A DNA stretch of 64,000 nt from Amanita rubescens. Lineage: Eukaryota; Basidiomycota; Agaricomycetes; Agaricales; Amanitaceae. A program made the position numbers and the translations under genes. Below, in pieces: positions 51,001 through 60,575 of the stretch (position 1 is the stretch's first letter; the number at the start of each line of letters is the position of its first letter). Below the pieces are notes generated by a model. That model was not told the DNA's origin. It did not search any database and saw only the letters and a program-made list of their open reading frames with translations. The DNA lies in the NCBI GenBank assembly GCA_015039365.1, contig WION01000021.1:62001-126000 (forward strand), in the 5' to 3' direction.

Positions 51001-53542
51001 CTGTGACTCACAAACTGTTGGTCATGGGATGAAATGCAATAAGACTGCATGGTAAAGAAAACAAATGTAGCAGTGTCACTTGCATCCTGTTAATGATGTA
51101 ATCAGCTCATCAGGCTGCAATGAGTGTTCAGCATACACTCACTGTTTGACAAGAAACAGCATTGATCAGTTTGATTAGCCAAAAGGCAGCAACACAAACT
51201 TCCTGTTGTTAAGATAACCATATTTGGTATAACCAAATAGATGATTAAGTCACTCACTCTTTGTTGATTCACATAGTATACATATCAGGATAGCATTTAG
51301 AAAACAGAGATGTAAATATTACTCACTTCCTGTTGATCATTGATGAACTGTAATTGAGGCACAAGGACTTCCACTCACTATCTGCCAGGCATGCAACACT
51401 GAGACAACATTTCCATTCAATTTCACTTACTCCCTGTTGTAATTGAGATGACTCAACTGCACAACCAGAGATACAGTGCAACTTACAGCCTATTGTCCAC
51501 AGGTTGAGACAGATGACACTTCTTGGCACAGTAAATGCATTGTTTCTCACACTCTGTAAGCCATCTGATGATTTGAGATGCAAGAGCATAATCTCACATA
51601 CATACCTTCTATTAGCGATAGAACACAGTTGTGCCTCTTGTAATGGGAAATATTCCATCACTTACGTCCTGTATTGCAGGAGATGTATGACATGTGAGTT
51701 CCTGGCCAAGTAGTGGTGTCACTCACTGCCTGTTGATTATGGGATAAGTTACAATTTAATTGCCTCAGAGAAGAGTTTACATTACTTTCTGTTTATTAGG
51801 AGGCATAATGAAATTATCACACAATGTGCACTATCACAGTATCACTCACATGCTATTGCACATTGTACTATTTCCTGGATATATGAATAGCACCACTCAC
51901 AAACTGTTTGTTGTGAGATCAATGTGCTGATTAAGGATCTTGACCATTTGAAATTACTTGCCCACTGGGTTTGGCAAAGACATCAGATTTACTGCCAAAG
52001 CTTTTCTATGTTACTCACATCAATGTTGTTGTGCTGTTCAATACAACATTGTTTCAGAAATTATCAAACAAGATGAGTAAATTAAGGCATACATCATCCT
52101 TATTTATTTAGTCAAGGCAATTGAAAGAAGAATAGATTACAAGACTCACATTGACCTTGAGTTTTCCAATAATACACAATTATTGTCATTTCACATCTTT
52201 CCAAAATATGCTTACTCCTCTGGCAATCTGGTTTCAACTTAGTTTTCCCATACCCATATGAGCCTTGTTTTATAAGTACCCAGTAATGTGGAAATTTGCT
52301 GAGTACCATGATAAAAGCAACTTCCAATAAGGTACCATGTCGTTTCAAGACATGTCTGGACTCAATATTTTGTTAAAAGCAAAATTGTTTAGTGTGATAC
52401 TCACTCAAGTCCAGATTTAACACAAAGGTCAAGATTATTCATTTGGGTTGCAACAAATAGTTCTTGTAGACTGGAATCATCAATTGCATAAGCTGTCTTC
52501 TCACTCAATTCAGGACAGTCATTTTCTGGTGTATCCATATCTAGTAAAATATGGTATCTTTGTTAAAGCAGGGAATAGCTTCATTCTAACCTTCCAATCT
52601 CACATAGGCTTTTGGTGGATATTGAGTATTCATGACTTTAGGAAGATAAGTTCCCTGAAAAGTGATTTCAGCATTCTTCCTGGCCATGTCCCACTTAGCT
52701 CCATCATCCTCAATGTCATTCAATTTTCCAGATTCTTGAATGATTTGACCATCAAATTTGGTGAATACAACCACCAATGGAACTGTGGAGATAATAGCTA
52801 GTTTCCAGTAAAGCAAAAATTATTTGATTTATGATTTACCTTTTCCTGTCCCTTTATTAAAGAAATCCAGTTCTGAAGGCAAAATAGGGCGAGCACTGTC
52901 CATAGGTATACAGTACCTGTTGGGATTTAGGCTAGCCACTGATTCAAAACACAAGGACATGAATACCAAATTGCATGCAACTGATCTTTGAGCTGAGCTG
53001 CAGCAGACCTCTTTTTAATGAAATCCAAAACAAGCTCTAACTCCTCCCCTGCACCAGACTCAAAACCTTGAGAGTCATGGAAGATAAAGTTGCTCCCTTC
53101 ATATGTAATCTGATGTTCAATATCATGAATGCCCCTCTGGTTGTATGTGTTGCAGTGAGTGCATCTCTACTGAATGACTTAACTCACCTCAATAGATGGG
53201 ATTGCATGGGTCTCATCAGGTGATAGGTGTTTATCTGAAAAGTTCTGAGGATTTCAACCAGATTGGGTTTTGATGTCAAACTTACTTTCCTTATCATATA
53301 CAATGATTGGCTTTGTTCCTTTTGCCACTCCACAAACCTTCTCAAGGATTGTGGTCTTTCCAGCATTAGCCCTTCCTATGATAAGAATACAAAAGTGGGA
53401 GCATCTGAATTGCTCCCTGCGCACAGCAATGTCTTCAACATCTGCACTTGTCACTGGCCCCATGTAGACATCAAAATTTGATCAATTTGAGTCATGTCCT
53501 TGACATACCAGAAGTTTGAAGATCATCAGCAATGTCTTCCAT
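48008..53542 (-). CDS. Orphan P-loop GTPase with a micro-exon array in its 3' half
   Basis: The multi-exon gene probably starts at ATG 53542. Exons supported by splice signals and continuous frame: 53542-53509, 53453-53286, 53234-53188, 53136-52967, 52916-52840, 52782-52591, 52540-52405 and 52355 to about 52280. The introns between them are 49-57 nt. The protein has a G1/P-loop G-R-A-N-A-G-K-T-T, a G3-like H-D-S-Q-G-F-E and a G4 V-V-F-T-K-F-D, so it should bind and hydrolyse GTP. It resembles a large family of uncharacterised Agaricomycete G-domain proteins. After the G domain the gene enters the array at 52033-48736. A final exon near 48250-48008 has a basic helix-rich end and stop at 48008. 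The route between 52280 and 52034, and below 48736, is not resolved. There is no sign of an export signal. Confidence 0.7.
48684..48685 (-). promoter_or_regulatory. Possible recursive splice (ratchet) junction CTAG|GTGAGA
   Basis: Below the last micro-exon an acceptor CTGCTAG is followed with no spacer by a donor GTGAGA. This would be a zero-length exon, the form of a ratchet point in recursive splicing. Single occurrence; it could be chance. Confidence 0.3.
48736..52033 (-). repeat. Tandem array of about 50 introns separated by single-codon micro-exons
   Basis: On the minus strand, donors GTGAGT/GTAAGT and acceptors (C)AACAG alternate with exactly three bases between each acceptor and the next donor. 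Examples of micro-exons: 49773-49775, 49831-49833, 49891-49893, 49958-49960, 50022-50024, 50085-50087, 50144-50146, 50214-50216, 50272-50274, 50338-50340, 50409-50411, 50477-50479, 50548-50550, 50692-50694, 50758-50760, 50825-50827, 50892-50894, 50951-50953, 51012-51014 and 51084-51086. Two micro-exons are 15 nt (50614-50628 and 52019-52033). Introns between these are 55-69 nt and very alike between 49900 and 51080, with ATGACCAACAG-type ends. Their lengths are not multiples of three. By my count 46 clear triplets, two 15-mers and two degenerate units (near 51150 and 51255). No clear triplet is a stop codon in the phase the upstream exons predict. Confidence 0.8.
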
Positions 53543-54674
53543 TACTAAATATCTCTGCTAGCAAAGCAAATGTGTCATGGATGGTTGGCTTGTTGTAATG
53601 CAGAATCATATACCTCAAGCTTGAGATGTGATATGGGCACAAAGGATGATAGAGAGGCAATGGAGATGGCAGGAAGTTGGTTCTGTTCAAATGTCGAGGG
53701 AGTGGGTATACCACTGTCAAGACTCAAGACTCTGGCTTGAGACGTGGGGAGTGCGTGGAAGAGATGCCGTGTGAACCAGAAGGCCGCGGAGTAACTCAGA
53801 CAAACTTGAAGTGAATCTTCCGCTTCTATCTCCGCTGCCTGCCTTTCCGAGCGAAACGTCAGCGAAGAGTCTTTTCAGAATAGTACCCTCACGTTATATC
53901 TGCCACTCCTTGCCAGAAACGCATCGGGACCTACGCCGCATTTGGTGCGCGAGCCACAAATGATGCGAGAATGTGCATAGGCTCGGAATCCATGTTTGGT
54001 TGAAACGCTAAGTTTGAGTCTGACTGATTGATACCATCTTCGCCATCTTTGTCCTGGGTGTAGATACATCAACGTAATCAACGAGACGATGCGGAGCCCT
54101 ATATTCAATTCTTTGCGGTGCCTTAAGTTGTGTGCGTTTCCTGGTTCTTCATTGCTAATTAGTACACCCTGATGCGTCCTTCTGCAGGATCCAGACGACC
54201 CGCTGTTCCAGAGCGTGCATATCATAGAGATGAAGATTTGTAACACGCGACGGAGAAAAGAACTTAGCCAGAAGCATTTGCCATCGCCGAGGGTGGGTCG
54301 CTATTTCCAATTCGTTCGTCCCTAAGATTGCTCTGTTACTAGGCGGGCACGTTGAAACCCGCAGTGGCGGCAGCCGTCGCTGTGGGCGATGTCATGATGT
54401 TGGCTAAAGTGGAACTATTCAGACTTGACGCGGAGAAGATCGACTTTGTTCATTCCCTCCAAAAGCGAGACGAGAGCAAGTGTCAGGTTTTGAGCAAAGA
54501 AGGATTGGATAGGGATGAGAACAATGATATATTTGCGAAAATGTCGGTTGAGAATTAAGGGTGGAATATATATCCTTATATTGTAGATAATAGATACTGT
54601 CATCGTAAAATACTGTTAATTATAAATGGAGAAGGAGCAATTTATCAAGACTTTGGGGTGGTAGCCGAGCATTG
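53543..54674. other. Intergenic DNA, no supported gene
   Basis: Composition shifts from AT-rich to GC-richer near 53730. It should contain the promoter of the GTPase gene (53543 upward) and the 3' UTR of the membrane-protein gene (below 54675). Short frames at 53875-54246 (minus) and 54352-54558 (plus) have no family support. Confidence 0.45.
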
Positions 54675-56645
54675 TCAATAATGCCCCACTCGTCCACGCT
54701 CATTCCATCCACTCTCGACGATCGCCTCGACCCGTTTCATGGCACGGTCCGTCCTGTCACGATACGTCTTGGTATAGATCGTACCAGGCTCGGGCTCCAT
54801 GAGCTCCATTGCTTTCTCGGTCCTCTTAGCGCTCTGAGCCTTGACCGGCCGCCCCCGGGGAGAATTGATGCCTTCCAGACCCGGACCACCTCCCATCCTC
54901 GCACTCGACCCCACCACAGGCGTAAAACACAACGCGCTTTCCATCTGCGGCGTCATCACACTCGGTGGGCTCCGCATCCGCAACACAGACGGGGACGACG
55001 AAGCGTACATCGGTGGCCGTGTTGCTTGGCTTCTCTTGGTGGGACTAGTAACGGGGCTCCCAGCGCGGGACGAACCGCAGCTTCTGCTCCCGCTCCTCAT
55101 ACGCGTTGGGACAGGCGTGTACGGATCCTCTTTTCGGCTCGTCTTCTCTTCTTGCTGGCTCTCGTTCGAGAACAACTGGAACGGAAATGCAGACGCCAAT
55201 GACCACGGGGCTTTTCCATTCCCATCGCCGGCACTTCCTGGAGTCGGGAGTTGAGGAGGTGGAGACTCCATCACGATCTGGAACCCTCTTCCTACTTCTC
55301 CCTGTTCCTGTTGTCGTTCACTTCGTCGACGTTGACTTCGAGCCATCCTCGTGGACCGCGACCGGCCATTGTGGTGCGTGACGGTACCCCGCTTCTCCAC
55401 ACTCGCCCCTCCGGACCTGGAACCCAATGATAACGCGGCCCCGACGGCTTTAGCCGCACGCAGGCCTCTCATCGAATCCGTCCACCTCTTCTCCTCGTCG
55501 ACTTTGGCGAGAATAGCGCGCTTGATGCTTTTGTGCCGTAAACTCTCCCAAGGAACTCGTAACTGACTCTTGTCGGGTTCCTCGTCGCAAAAGTCGTCTT
55601 CTCCTTCCTTGTCACGCCCGTCATCGTCCACCGCAAACTCGAACGAATCCTGGTGTAGATAGGTAGGCGGTAACAAGGACCTAGCAGCGGACGAAGACGT
55701 TCTGCTTCGATTGCGGGATGATTTAGGTCTAACGTCGCTCCTTCTAGTCCGCGCTCGTTTAGGTTTAGAAGGGGTGAAGGGATCCTGGTCGATATCATCC
55801 TCGAATCCGGAGGTAACCTCCCGTTCTTCATCCAAACCGAGTCCTAGTCGTTCGACGTCCATCAGGCTATCTTTCTCTGCGTCCGGATCTTCGATGCCGA
55901 CGTATTTGGGACCAGTAATGACGTCCTCTGGCTCATCGCGTGCTCCGAATAGCCCTCCCCACCACGATCGCTTCTCTGGGTGAACGGCCCGCCATCCTTG
56001 GCCCTCTGATGGGTAATGGTAAGAATCCCAGTCCCGGTTCCGGTTTTGAGAGCGATAACGGCGGCAGGAGTACCGCTTGCATAGGAACCAGAAAAGGATG
56101 AACAGTAAAATGGCGCCTAGGACGGAAGCCAACAGTGGGATGAGGTTACGAGGATTGGCAATAAAATTGTGGAAGTTAAAATGGTGGGATAGAGACGCAG
56201 ATGTCGACGTAGGAGATGTTGACGATGCTGAAGATGCTGAAGATGTCAAAGAGGTTGATGAGGTCGAAGGAATTGAAGTAGATGCATCCGAAGTGGACGA
56301 AGGAAACGTGCTAGAGTTGACATCAGGAGGTGCGGAAAGCGGCATTCCAATGCCGCCGTCCTGAGTCGTCATGGGAACGGGAAAAGGTGGTGACGATAAT
56401 ACTTGTGAAGCTATTGACGTGGCTGCCGTGGCAGTCCAGGCGGGGTATGGCCACCAGTAGTCGAAAGACGACGTCGATGTTGGCAGGCCATTTTGAACAG
56501 ATTGTTGAAGTGGCCCTTCGCCCAATTGGCGAGGCGCGTGTATGTAATGATTATGTTGGTATAACTTGACCGCAGCCGAGGTACTGATGTTCTCCATCGC
56601 GGTAATAAATAGCAAGATAAGTTGACAGTTGCGTGATCGTGTCAT
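54675..56645 (-). CDS. Ser/Thr-rich single-pass membrane protein, uncharacterised
   Basis: One uninterrupted frame of 656 residues from ATG 56645 (a second possible start lies at about residue 17). The N-terminus is mildly hydrophobic (C-Q-L-I-L-L-F-I) and could be a signal peptide. Residues about 80-155 are a Ser/Thr/Pro-rich stalk likely to be O-glycosylated. A clear transmembrane helix follows at about 169-192 (I-P-L-L-A-S-V-L-G-A-I-L-L-F-I-L-F), then basic C-K-R-Y-S-C-R-R-Y, and a long Ser/Arg/Pro-rich cytoplasmic tail with acidic patches. The layout recalls fungal cell-surface sensors of the Mid2/Wsc type, but no WSC or other named domain was seen, so function is open. GC content is higher than in the surrounding repeats, as expected for a host gene. 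Confidence 0.82.
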   Translation of the reverse strand: MTRSRNCQLILLFITAMENISTSAAVKLYQHNHYIHAPRQLGEGPLQQSVQNGLPTSTSSFDYWWPYPAWTATAATSIASQVLSSPPFPVPMTTQDGGIGMPLSAPPDVNSSTFPSSTSDASTSIPSTSSTSLTSSASSASSTSPTSTSASLSHHFNFHNFIANPRNLIPLLASVLGAILLFILFWFLCKRYSCRRYRSQNRNRDWDSYHYPSEGQGWRAVHPEKRSWWGGLFGARDEPEDVITGPKYVGIEDPDAEKDSLMDVERLGLGLDEEREVTSGFEDDIDQDPFTPSKPKRARTRRSDVRPKSSRNRSRTSSSAARSLLPPTYLHQDSFEFAVDDDGRDKEGEDDFCDEEPDKSQLRVPWESLRHKSIKRAILAKVDEEKRWTDSMRGLRAAKAVGAALSLGSRSGGASVEKRGTVTHHNGRSRSTRMARSQRRRSERQQEQGEVGRGFQIVMESPPPQLPTPGSAGDGNGKAPWSLASAFPFQLFSNESQQEEKTSRKEDPYTPVPTRMRSGSRSCGSSRAGSPVTSPTKRSQATRPPMYASSSPSVLRMRSPPSVMTPQMESALCFTPVVGSSARMGGGPGLEGINSPRGRPVKAQSAKRTEKAMELMEPEPGTIYTKTYRDRTDRAMKRVEAIVESGWNERGRVGHY

Positions 56646-56787
56646 GCGTTTTAATGTCGTTTGATAGTGGATTTCAAGAATGCAGATGATGGATGAATTG
56701 GATTGGTTGGGTATGGGTATGGTTGGGTATGGTAATATCGTTGTTAGAAGCTGATGAGTGCGGAAAGCAGTTGGCTCGGCTTCGTAT

Positions 56788-57591
56788 CTATTGAAGCGTG
56801 GTATCTGGTGGGACGACGATGAATCCTACTCGGTTCTCCACGCTAAAAGCGCTGAGGTCGTGCGTAGGTGAATCAAAGGCGAGCCCTGCAGCGATAAAGG
56901 TAGAACGGCGAATAAGATGGTAGGATGGAGAGTATGAGGCGGCTGTCACTCCGGAACGTCGGGTTTTGCGCCAAAAAGTTGTTGGGCGGACTATATAGAA
57001 CAGCGTGAATGAACGAACAGATAGGAGCTGCCAGAGATATGACTTACGAAGCGGAGGTGGTGGAAGGGGCAAATTACCTGACCCTAAGCTCTTAGCGAGA
57101 GCTTCAGACGAGCGAGAAGCAAAAGTCCGCCGAGGAAATGACCTGTTGATAGCGGTCGATGGAGGCTCGGGAACAAACGGTTGTAACAGGCCAGGCACTT
57201 GCTGCTCTGCGGATTCTAGATATCTAGCAGGAGCGCTTAGAGAACGTGTAGGTTTGTGTCGTTTAACGGGTGGAGGGATGGTATGGCCAGAGGATTTAAA
57301 AGTGTTAACGGGTGGAGAAAGCAGGTTTGGGTCGACGATACGACTAAGCGCACGGCCTCTTCGCCTGGGCTGAGGCCGTTCAGCGTCGTCCTGGGTGGGT
57401 TCTGAATCCGACTGGGTGTCAGCCGCCCCGGCTTCTGGTGGTTCACCGTCTTCCGGCTCCCGTTCCGTTTCGAGGGTGACCATGGTGGGTGTGATGAGGT
57501 TGGGTGTCGAACGGCGAAACGAGAACGGCCTTGCCCTCATCATGGGCACATAGAGAGGTGTTGGGGAGATGAGAACGGTGAGGTCAGTCAT
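56788..57591 (-). CDS. Basic proline/serine-rich hypothetical protein
   Basis: Frame of 267 residues from ATG 57591. No domain recognised. Composition is Pro/Ser/Arg-rich with an Arg cluster (P-R-R-R-G-R-A) and an acidic patch before it. A good intron, GTAAGT (57047) to TATATAG (56991), 57 nt with no stop, lies inside the frame. Its removal keeps the frame and deletes the odd aromatic stretch around Y-L-W-Q-L-L, so the mature protein is probably 248 residues. It is on the same strand as the membrane-protein gene, about 140 bp upstream of it. Disordered regulatory proteins often look like this, but nothing more can be said. Confidence 0.55.
   Translation of the reverse strand: MTDLTVLISPTPLYVPMMRARPFSFRRSTPNLITPTMVTLETEREPEDGEPPEAGAADTQSDSEPTQDDAERPQPRRRGRALSRIVDPNLLSPPVNTFKSSGHTIPPPVKRHKPTRSLSAPARYLESAEQQVPGLLQPFVPEPPSTAINRSFPRRTFASRSSEALAKSLGSGNLPLPPPPLRKSYLWQLLSVRSFTLFYIVRPTTFWRKTRRSGVTAASYSPSYHLIRRSTFIAAGLAFDSPTHDLSAFSVENRVGFIVVPPDTTLQ
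56991..57047 (-). other. Predicted 57-nt intron
   Basis: GTAAGT donor and TATATAG acceptor on the minus strand, with length typical of this genome (46-57 nt elsewhere in the window). Confidence 0.6.
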
Positions 57592-58142
57592 CGTTGAAGG
57601 CGTTGGAGGCGGAGGCGGTTGCTTTTGTCGCCTAATTTGTTGGTGTTTGTGACAACTAAAAATGGTCTATAATTTATTGAACTCGCAGGTCCTCGACTAA
57701 AAGAAACTAGCGCGCTACTTTAGTTTCAGGGCAGACGTCGTCGACTCGGTCCAAATTTAATTTGTTTATGAATCTTATTCCCAAGCCATTCCACAAAAGA
57801 GGCAAGCGGACTCCAAAATCAGGGTTCTAAACTGGACCACGTGTCGAAATAAGATGAATTAGAGAGCGACGAGGATGCATACCACGAAGGTGGCGTAGCG
57901 GAGCATTGATAGTTATATTCTTCACCATCCTGCTCATGGACTAGCGTGAAAGCTTGGGAGTCCATCGCATCATCGCAGCGCCGCAGACTTTGCCGATCCT
58001 CTTTTCCACGGCGTTTATTGTGTCACACGTTACATCTTTTCATTCTCCCTGACCACGATAATCCGTTTAGCGATATCAGGTAGCCTTTATTCATGTCACA
58101 GTGCATAACAATACTGACAAATCCTCTGTGTGATGAGCCAGC
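57592..58142. other. Divergent intergenic region
   Basis: Lies between the minus-strand hypothetical gene and the plus-strand STAND gene, so both promoters should be here. No specific site could be named. Confidence 0.45.
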
Positions 58143-58656
58143 ATGTCAGATCTCCCTCAGACCATGAATCCTGGCTTTTTCAATGGGTCCCACAACTTCT
58201 CTATTTCAAACTGCCAATTTACGGAGGTGATTAAATCCATATTGTCTACAGTATATTAATAATTTTCACACATAGGTAACTGTTGTCAATAAGCCAGCCC
58301 CTGTTGAGACTGTTATACCACCTTTACCACCCCTGAAACATTCTAGCACTTTTTTCATGGGTAGAGATGAGTATTTGCAAAGATTAAAAGACCATTTTAC
58401 CTCCCATGTTGAGGGCCAAAGGAAATCATTTCTCTTACATGGCCTAGGAGGTATTGGGAAAACTCAGATTTGTCTAAAGTTCATTGAACAAAATCCTGAT
58501 TTGTGAGTATCTCAATGATCTAGTATTGATACAAGATGAACTGCTATCCAAGGTTTTCTGAAGTACTTTGGCTTGATGCTTCTTCTGAGGCTACCATTCA
58601 ACTTGGACTAATGCAGATTGCTCAGGCTAACAATGCTCCATCAGAAGTAAAGCAAT
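58143..58656 (+). pseudogene. 5' part of a STAND (NB-ARC/NACHT-type) NTPase gene, broken by an LTR
   Basis: Exons 58143-58226, 58276-58502 and 58553-58656, with introns of 49 and 50 nt, encode the start of a signal-transduction ATPase. The N-terminus has N-P-G-F-F-N-G-S-H-N-F-S-I, a head motif common in Agaricomycete STAND proteins. Next is the P-loop G-L-G-G-I-G-K-T (about 58440-58463), then L-W-L-D-A-S-S-E-A-T, the region before the Walker B strand. The reading frame ends where LTR-B begins at 58657 (presumed duplication GCAAT, 58652-58656). In fungi such proteins act in non-self recognition and cell death; this copy should be non-functional unless the insertion is absent from other alleles. 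Confidence 0.8.
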
Positions 58657-59085
58657 TGTTACGTTTGTTCGTTCACTGACAAGTCAAGCCTATCAGGTAC
58701 CGTAGGTTCCTCAAGGGAGTTCCGGCACTTAAGAACGTTCAAAGTATAAGAGTGTTATCGGATAAGTCCTCAAGGGAACTTAGACGATAACGAGACAGAT
58801 TTTGACTGTTAAAACTAGACTGAGGTCTAGTCGTATATTTGCGTGATTTATATAGTACAAAGTACATACGCAAATATGGTAAGTATATACACATGTGATA
58901 ATGGAAACGGTTACATGTGATAATGAAACGGTTAACATGTGAAAACGACATACATGTGATAAAAGTAATTGACATATGATAAACGATGAATGTTCCGGAA
59001 GGAACACATATGCAAATAATGAAATAGGAGGAATGACATAGATGATAAAATAAGAAAAGATAGGCCATGACGTACGTTTGTAACA
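58657..59085 (-). repeat. LTR-B, 3' LTR of the minus-strand copy
   Basis: 429 bp, about 90 percent like 6320-6750 by eye, with purine tract TAGGAGAAGGGCTA on its internal side. Confidence 0.9.
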
Positions 59086-59142
59086 TAGCCCTTCTCCTAC
59101 ATACGAAGTCCAATATTCACCGAATATTGAAATAATTTGTGA

Positions 59143-59366
59143 CTACGTGTCACGGTTGTGTTCGGCGTCGCTATCATAGGTGTAAGAGTCTTCGTTTCCT
59201 TGCCAAGGGTGACGACGGCGACGGCGGTTATCAGTAAGACGTTCTTGAAGAGTTGGTCGTTCTTCTCGTGTATTCGAGGCGGTTATAGTGGCGACATGTC
59301 GTGTCGACTGTCCTCGCGTGGATTGGCCTCGACGGTTTCCAAGGTTTCGTCGTGATGGTGGAGGTC
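59143..59366 (-). pseudogene. C-terminal fragment of ORF3, G1 family
   Basis: The same Arg/Ser-rich tail as at 37142-37354 (shared N-T-R-E-E-R-P-T-L-Q-E-R-L and D-S-D-A-E-H-N-R-D-T end) with a few substitutions. It is cut by the G2 insertion. Confidence 0.8.
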
Positions 59367-59817
59367 TGTTACAACACGGTACGGACTCCCGCATTATGCT
59401 TACATGATACGTCGGACATGTTTATTTCTTTATGCCTACCTTACTTGTCATCTCCCTTAAGCTCGATTCATACGGACAAGCTCGTTTCCTTACTTATACC
59501 ATCCCTTGTTCCACATATGACGCCGTCCTTATACTTACTTCCGTACTTACCATTATTCACTAATTAGTACGTCTTATTGTACTTGCTAGTATAAATACCG
59601 CATGTATTCTAGAGTCGAACCCTAAGTTCGACTTAGCTGTTTATTGTCGTCTGGCAATATAACCGTACTCTTAACTCATCTACCACAATCGTCCTCAGAT
59701 CCTAAGTCAACGTCTTGACTTAGTATTGAACTTATAATCTTAACGTTTGACTTAAGACTTGTAATCGTGACTAGAGTTGCTGCTGCAACTTAAGTTGAGA
59801 TTAACGAGTTCGTAACA
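59367..59817 (+). repeat. 5' LTR (family A) of G2
   Basis: 451 bp, TGTTACAACAC to CGTAACA. TATA box TATAAATA (59590-59597). 33 bases downstream of its start is TAAGTTCGACTTA (59623-59635), complementary to the sequence after the LTR. Confidence 0.93.
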
Positions 59818-59819
59818 AT

Positions 59820-59832
59820 TAAGTCGAACTTA
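59820..59832 (+). promoter_or_regulatory. Self-complementary primer-binding site of G2
   Basis: TAAGTCGAACTTA starts two bases after the LTR and pairs 13 of 13 with 59623-59635. The sequence differs entirely from that of G1 while the pairing and the distance to TATA are kept, which supports Tf1-like self-priming in both. Confidence 0.78.
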
Positions 59833-59909
59833 TCAATAAAGCCTGAACATCGATTCATTGGCATTTGATAACATACACTTCGACGAACTTCCGGAAAGCC
59901 AGCCCGTAG

Positions 59910-60575
59910 GTTACTGGCCACGTTGTCAAAACGGATTGGAGAGCTCCACCGAATAGAGCTACACGAGATCGTAAAGGGAACTACGTTCTTGACGGATACT
60001 ACGTCAGACTAAACGGTGCAAAACGAATCTGGGAAGATACAGGAGGAAATCCAGTTAAAGAACAAGAATTCTGGATACCACAAAAAGAAACTAGACCTCC
60101 AAACGAATCATATTATTATTTCGCAGATCTATATCTTCAGGAACAGCACATCAGATTCGATCACCTCACAGAACGTTGGATAGCATCCGAAACACAAGAA
60201 TTTGTCCCTAACGAATACTTCAACACCCCCATTTGGATAAAGGGGACTGTTGACGCTCTACCAGAGAACTTAAGACCAAAAACTCTCCCTTCCACACAGA
60301 CAAAAGGCAAAAAGAAAGCAAAATTTGGCCTAAACGATAGCGAATCCGAGGAAGAAGGAGAAACAGATCAAAAACCTGATCTATCCCTTGATTTTCTCAG
60401 TGACCTTTCAGTTGGAACGACACCAACACCTGCCCAACAACCGACCAATCCCGAACCAGGTCCTTCGAACCCTAAAGAAGACGAAGAAGACCCGTTTGAC
60501 TCTGACAAAATCGAAATAGACGAACCTAAACCCGACCCAACTCCACCACGAAGAGATCCATCACCCCCACCAAGG
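59910..60575 (+). CDS. ATG-less pre-Gag region of G2, fused in frame to gag
   Basis: 222 codons without methionine between TAG 59907 and the gag ATG, in the gag frame with no stop between. It shares with the G1 frame (6788-7570) the blocks G-N-P-V / G-K-P-V, E-F-W / Q-F-W, R-P-P-N, L-Y-L and R-W-I-A-S-E-T / R-W-Y-A-T-E-S, then an acidic Lys/Glu and Pro-rich tail. Conservation between two otherwise distant elements argues that it is translated, perhaps as an N-terminal Gag extension from a non-AUG or spliced-in start. Confidence 0.6.

Larger units (their letters stand above)
58657..59366 (-). mobile_element. G1-family chromovirus, minus strand, 3' end only
   Basis: 58657-59085 is its 3' LTR (429 bp, family B). 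59086-59366 is the adjoining interior, including the conserved end of ORF3 (59366-59143 on the minus strand). It is interrupted at 59367 by element G2; its remainder must lie beyond the window. Confidence 0.9.

Noticed and set aside
48736..52033. Reading the array as a plain non-coding minisatellite
   Set aside because: Unit lengths vary from about 55 to 70 bp while the acceptor-to-donor gap stays at exactly 3 (or 15) bases and splice consensus is kept even where the rest of the unit has diverged. RNA evidence is still needed.
53875..54558. Small genes at 53875-54246 (minus) and 54352-54558 (plus)
   Set aside because: No family resemblance, no consistent start or intron context, and they lie between two clear host genes where UTR and promoter DNA is expected.
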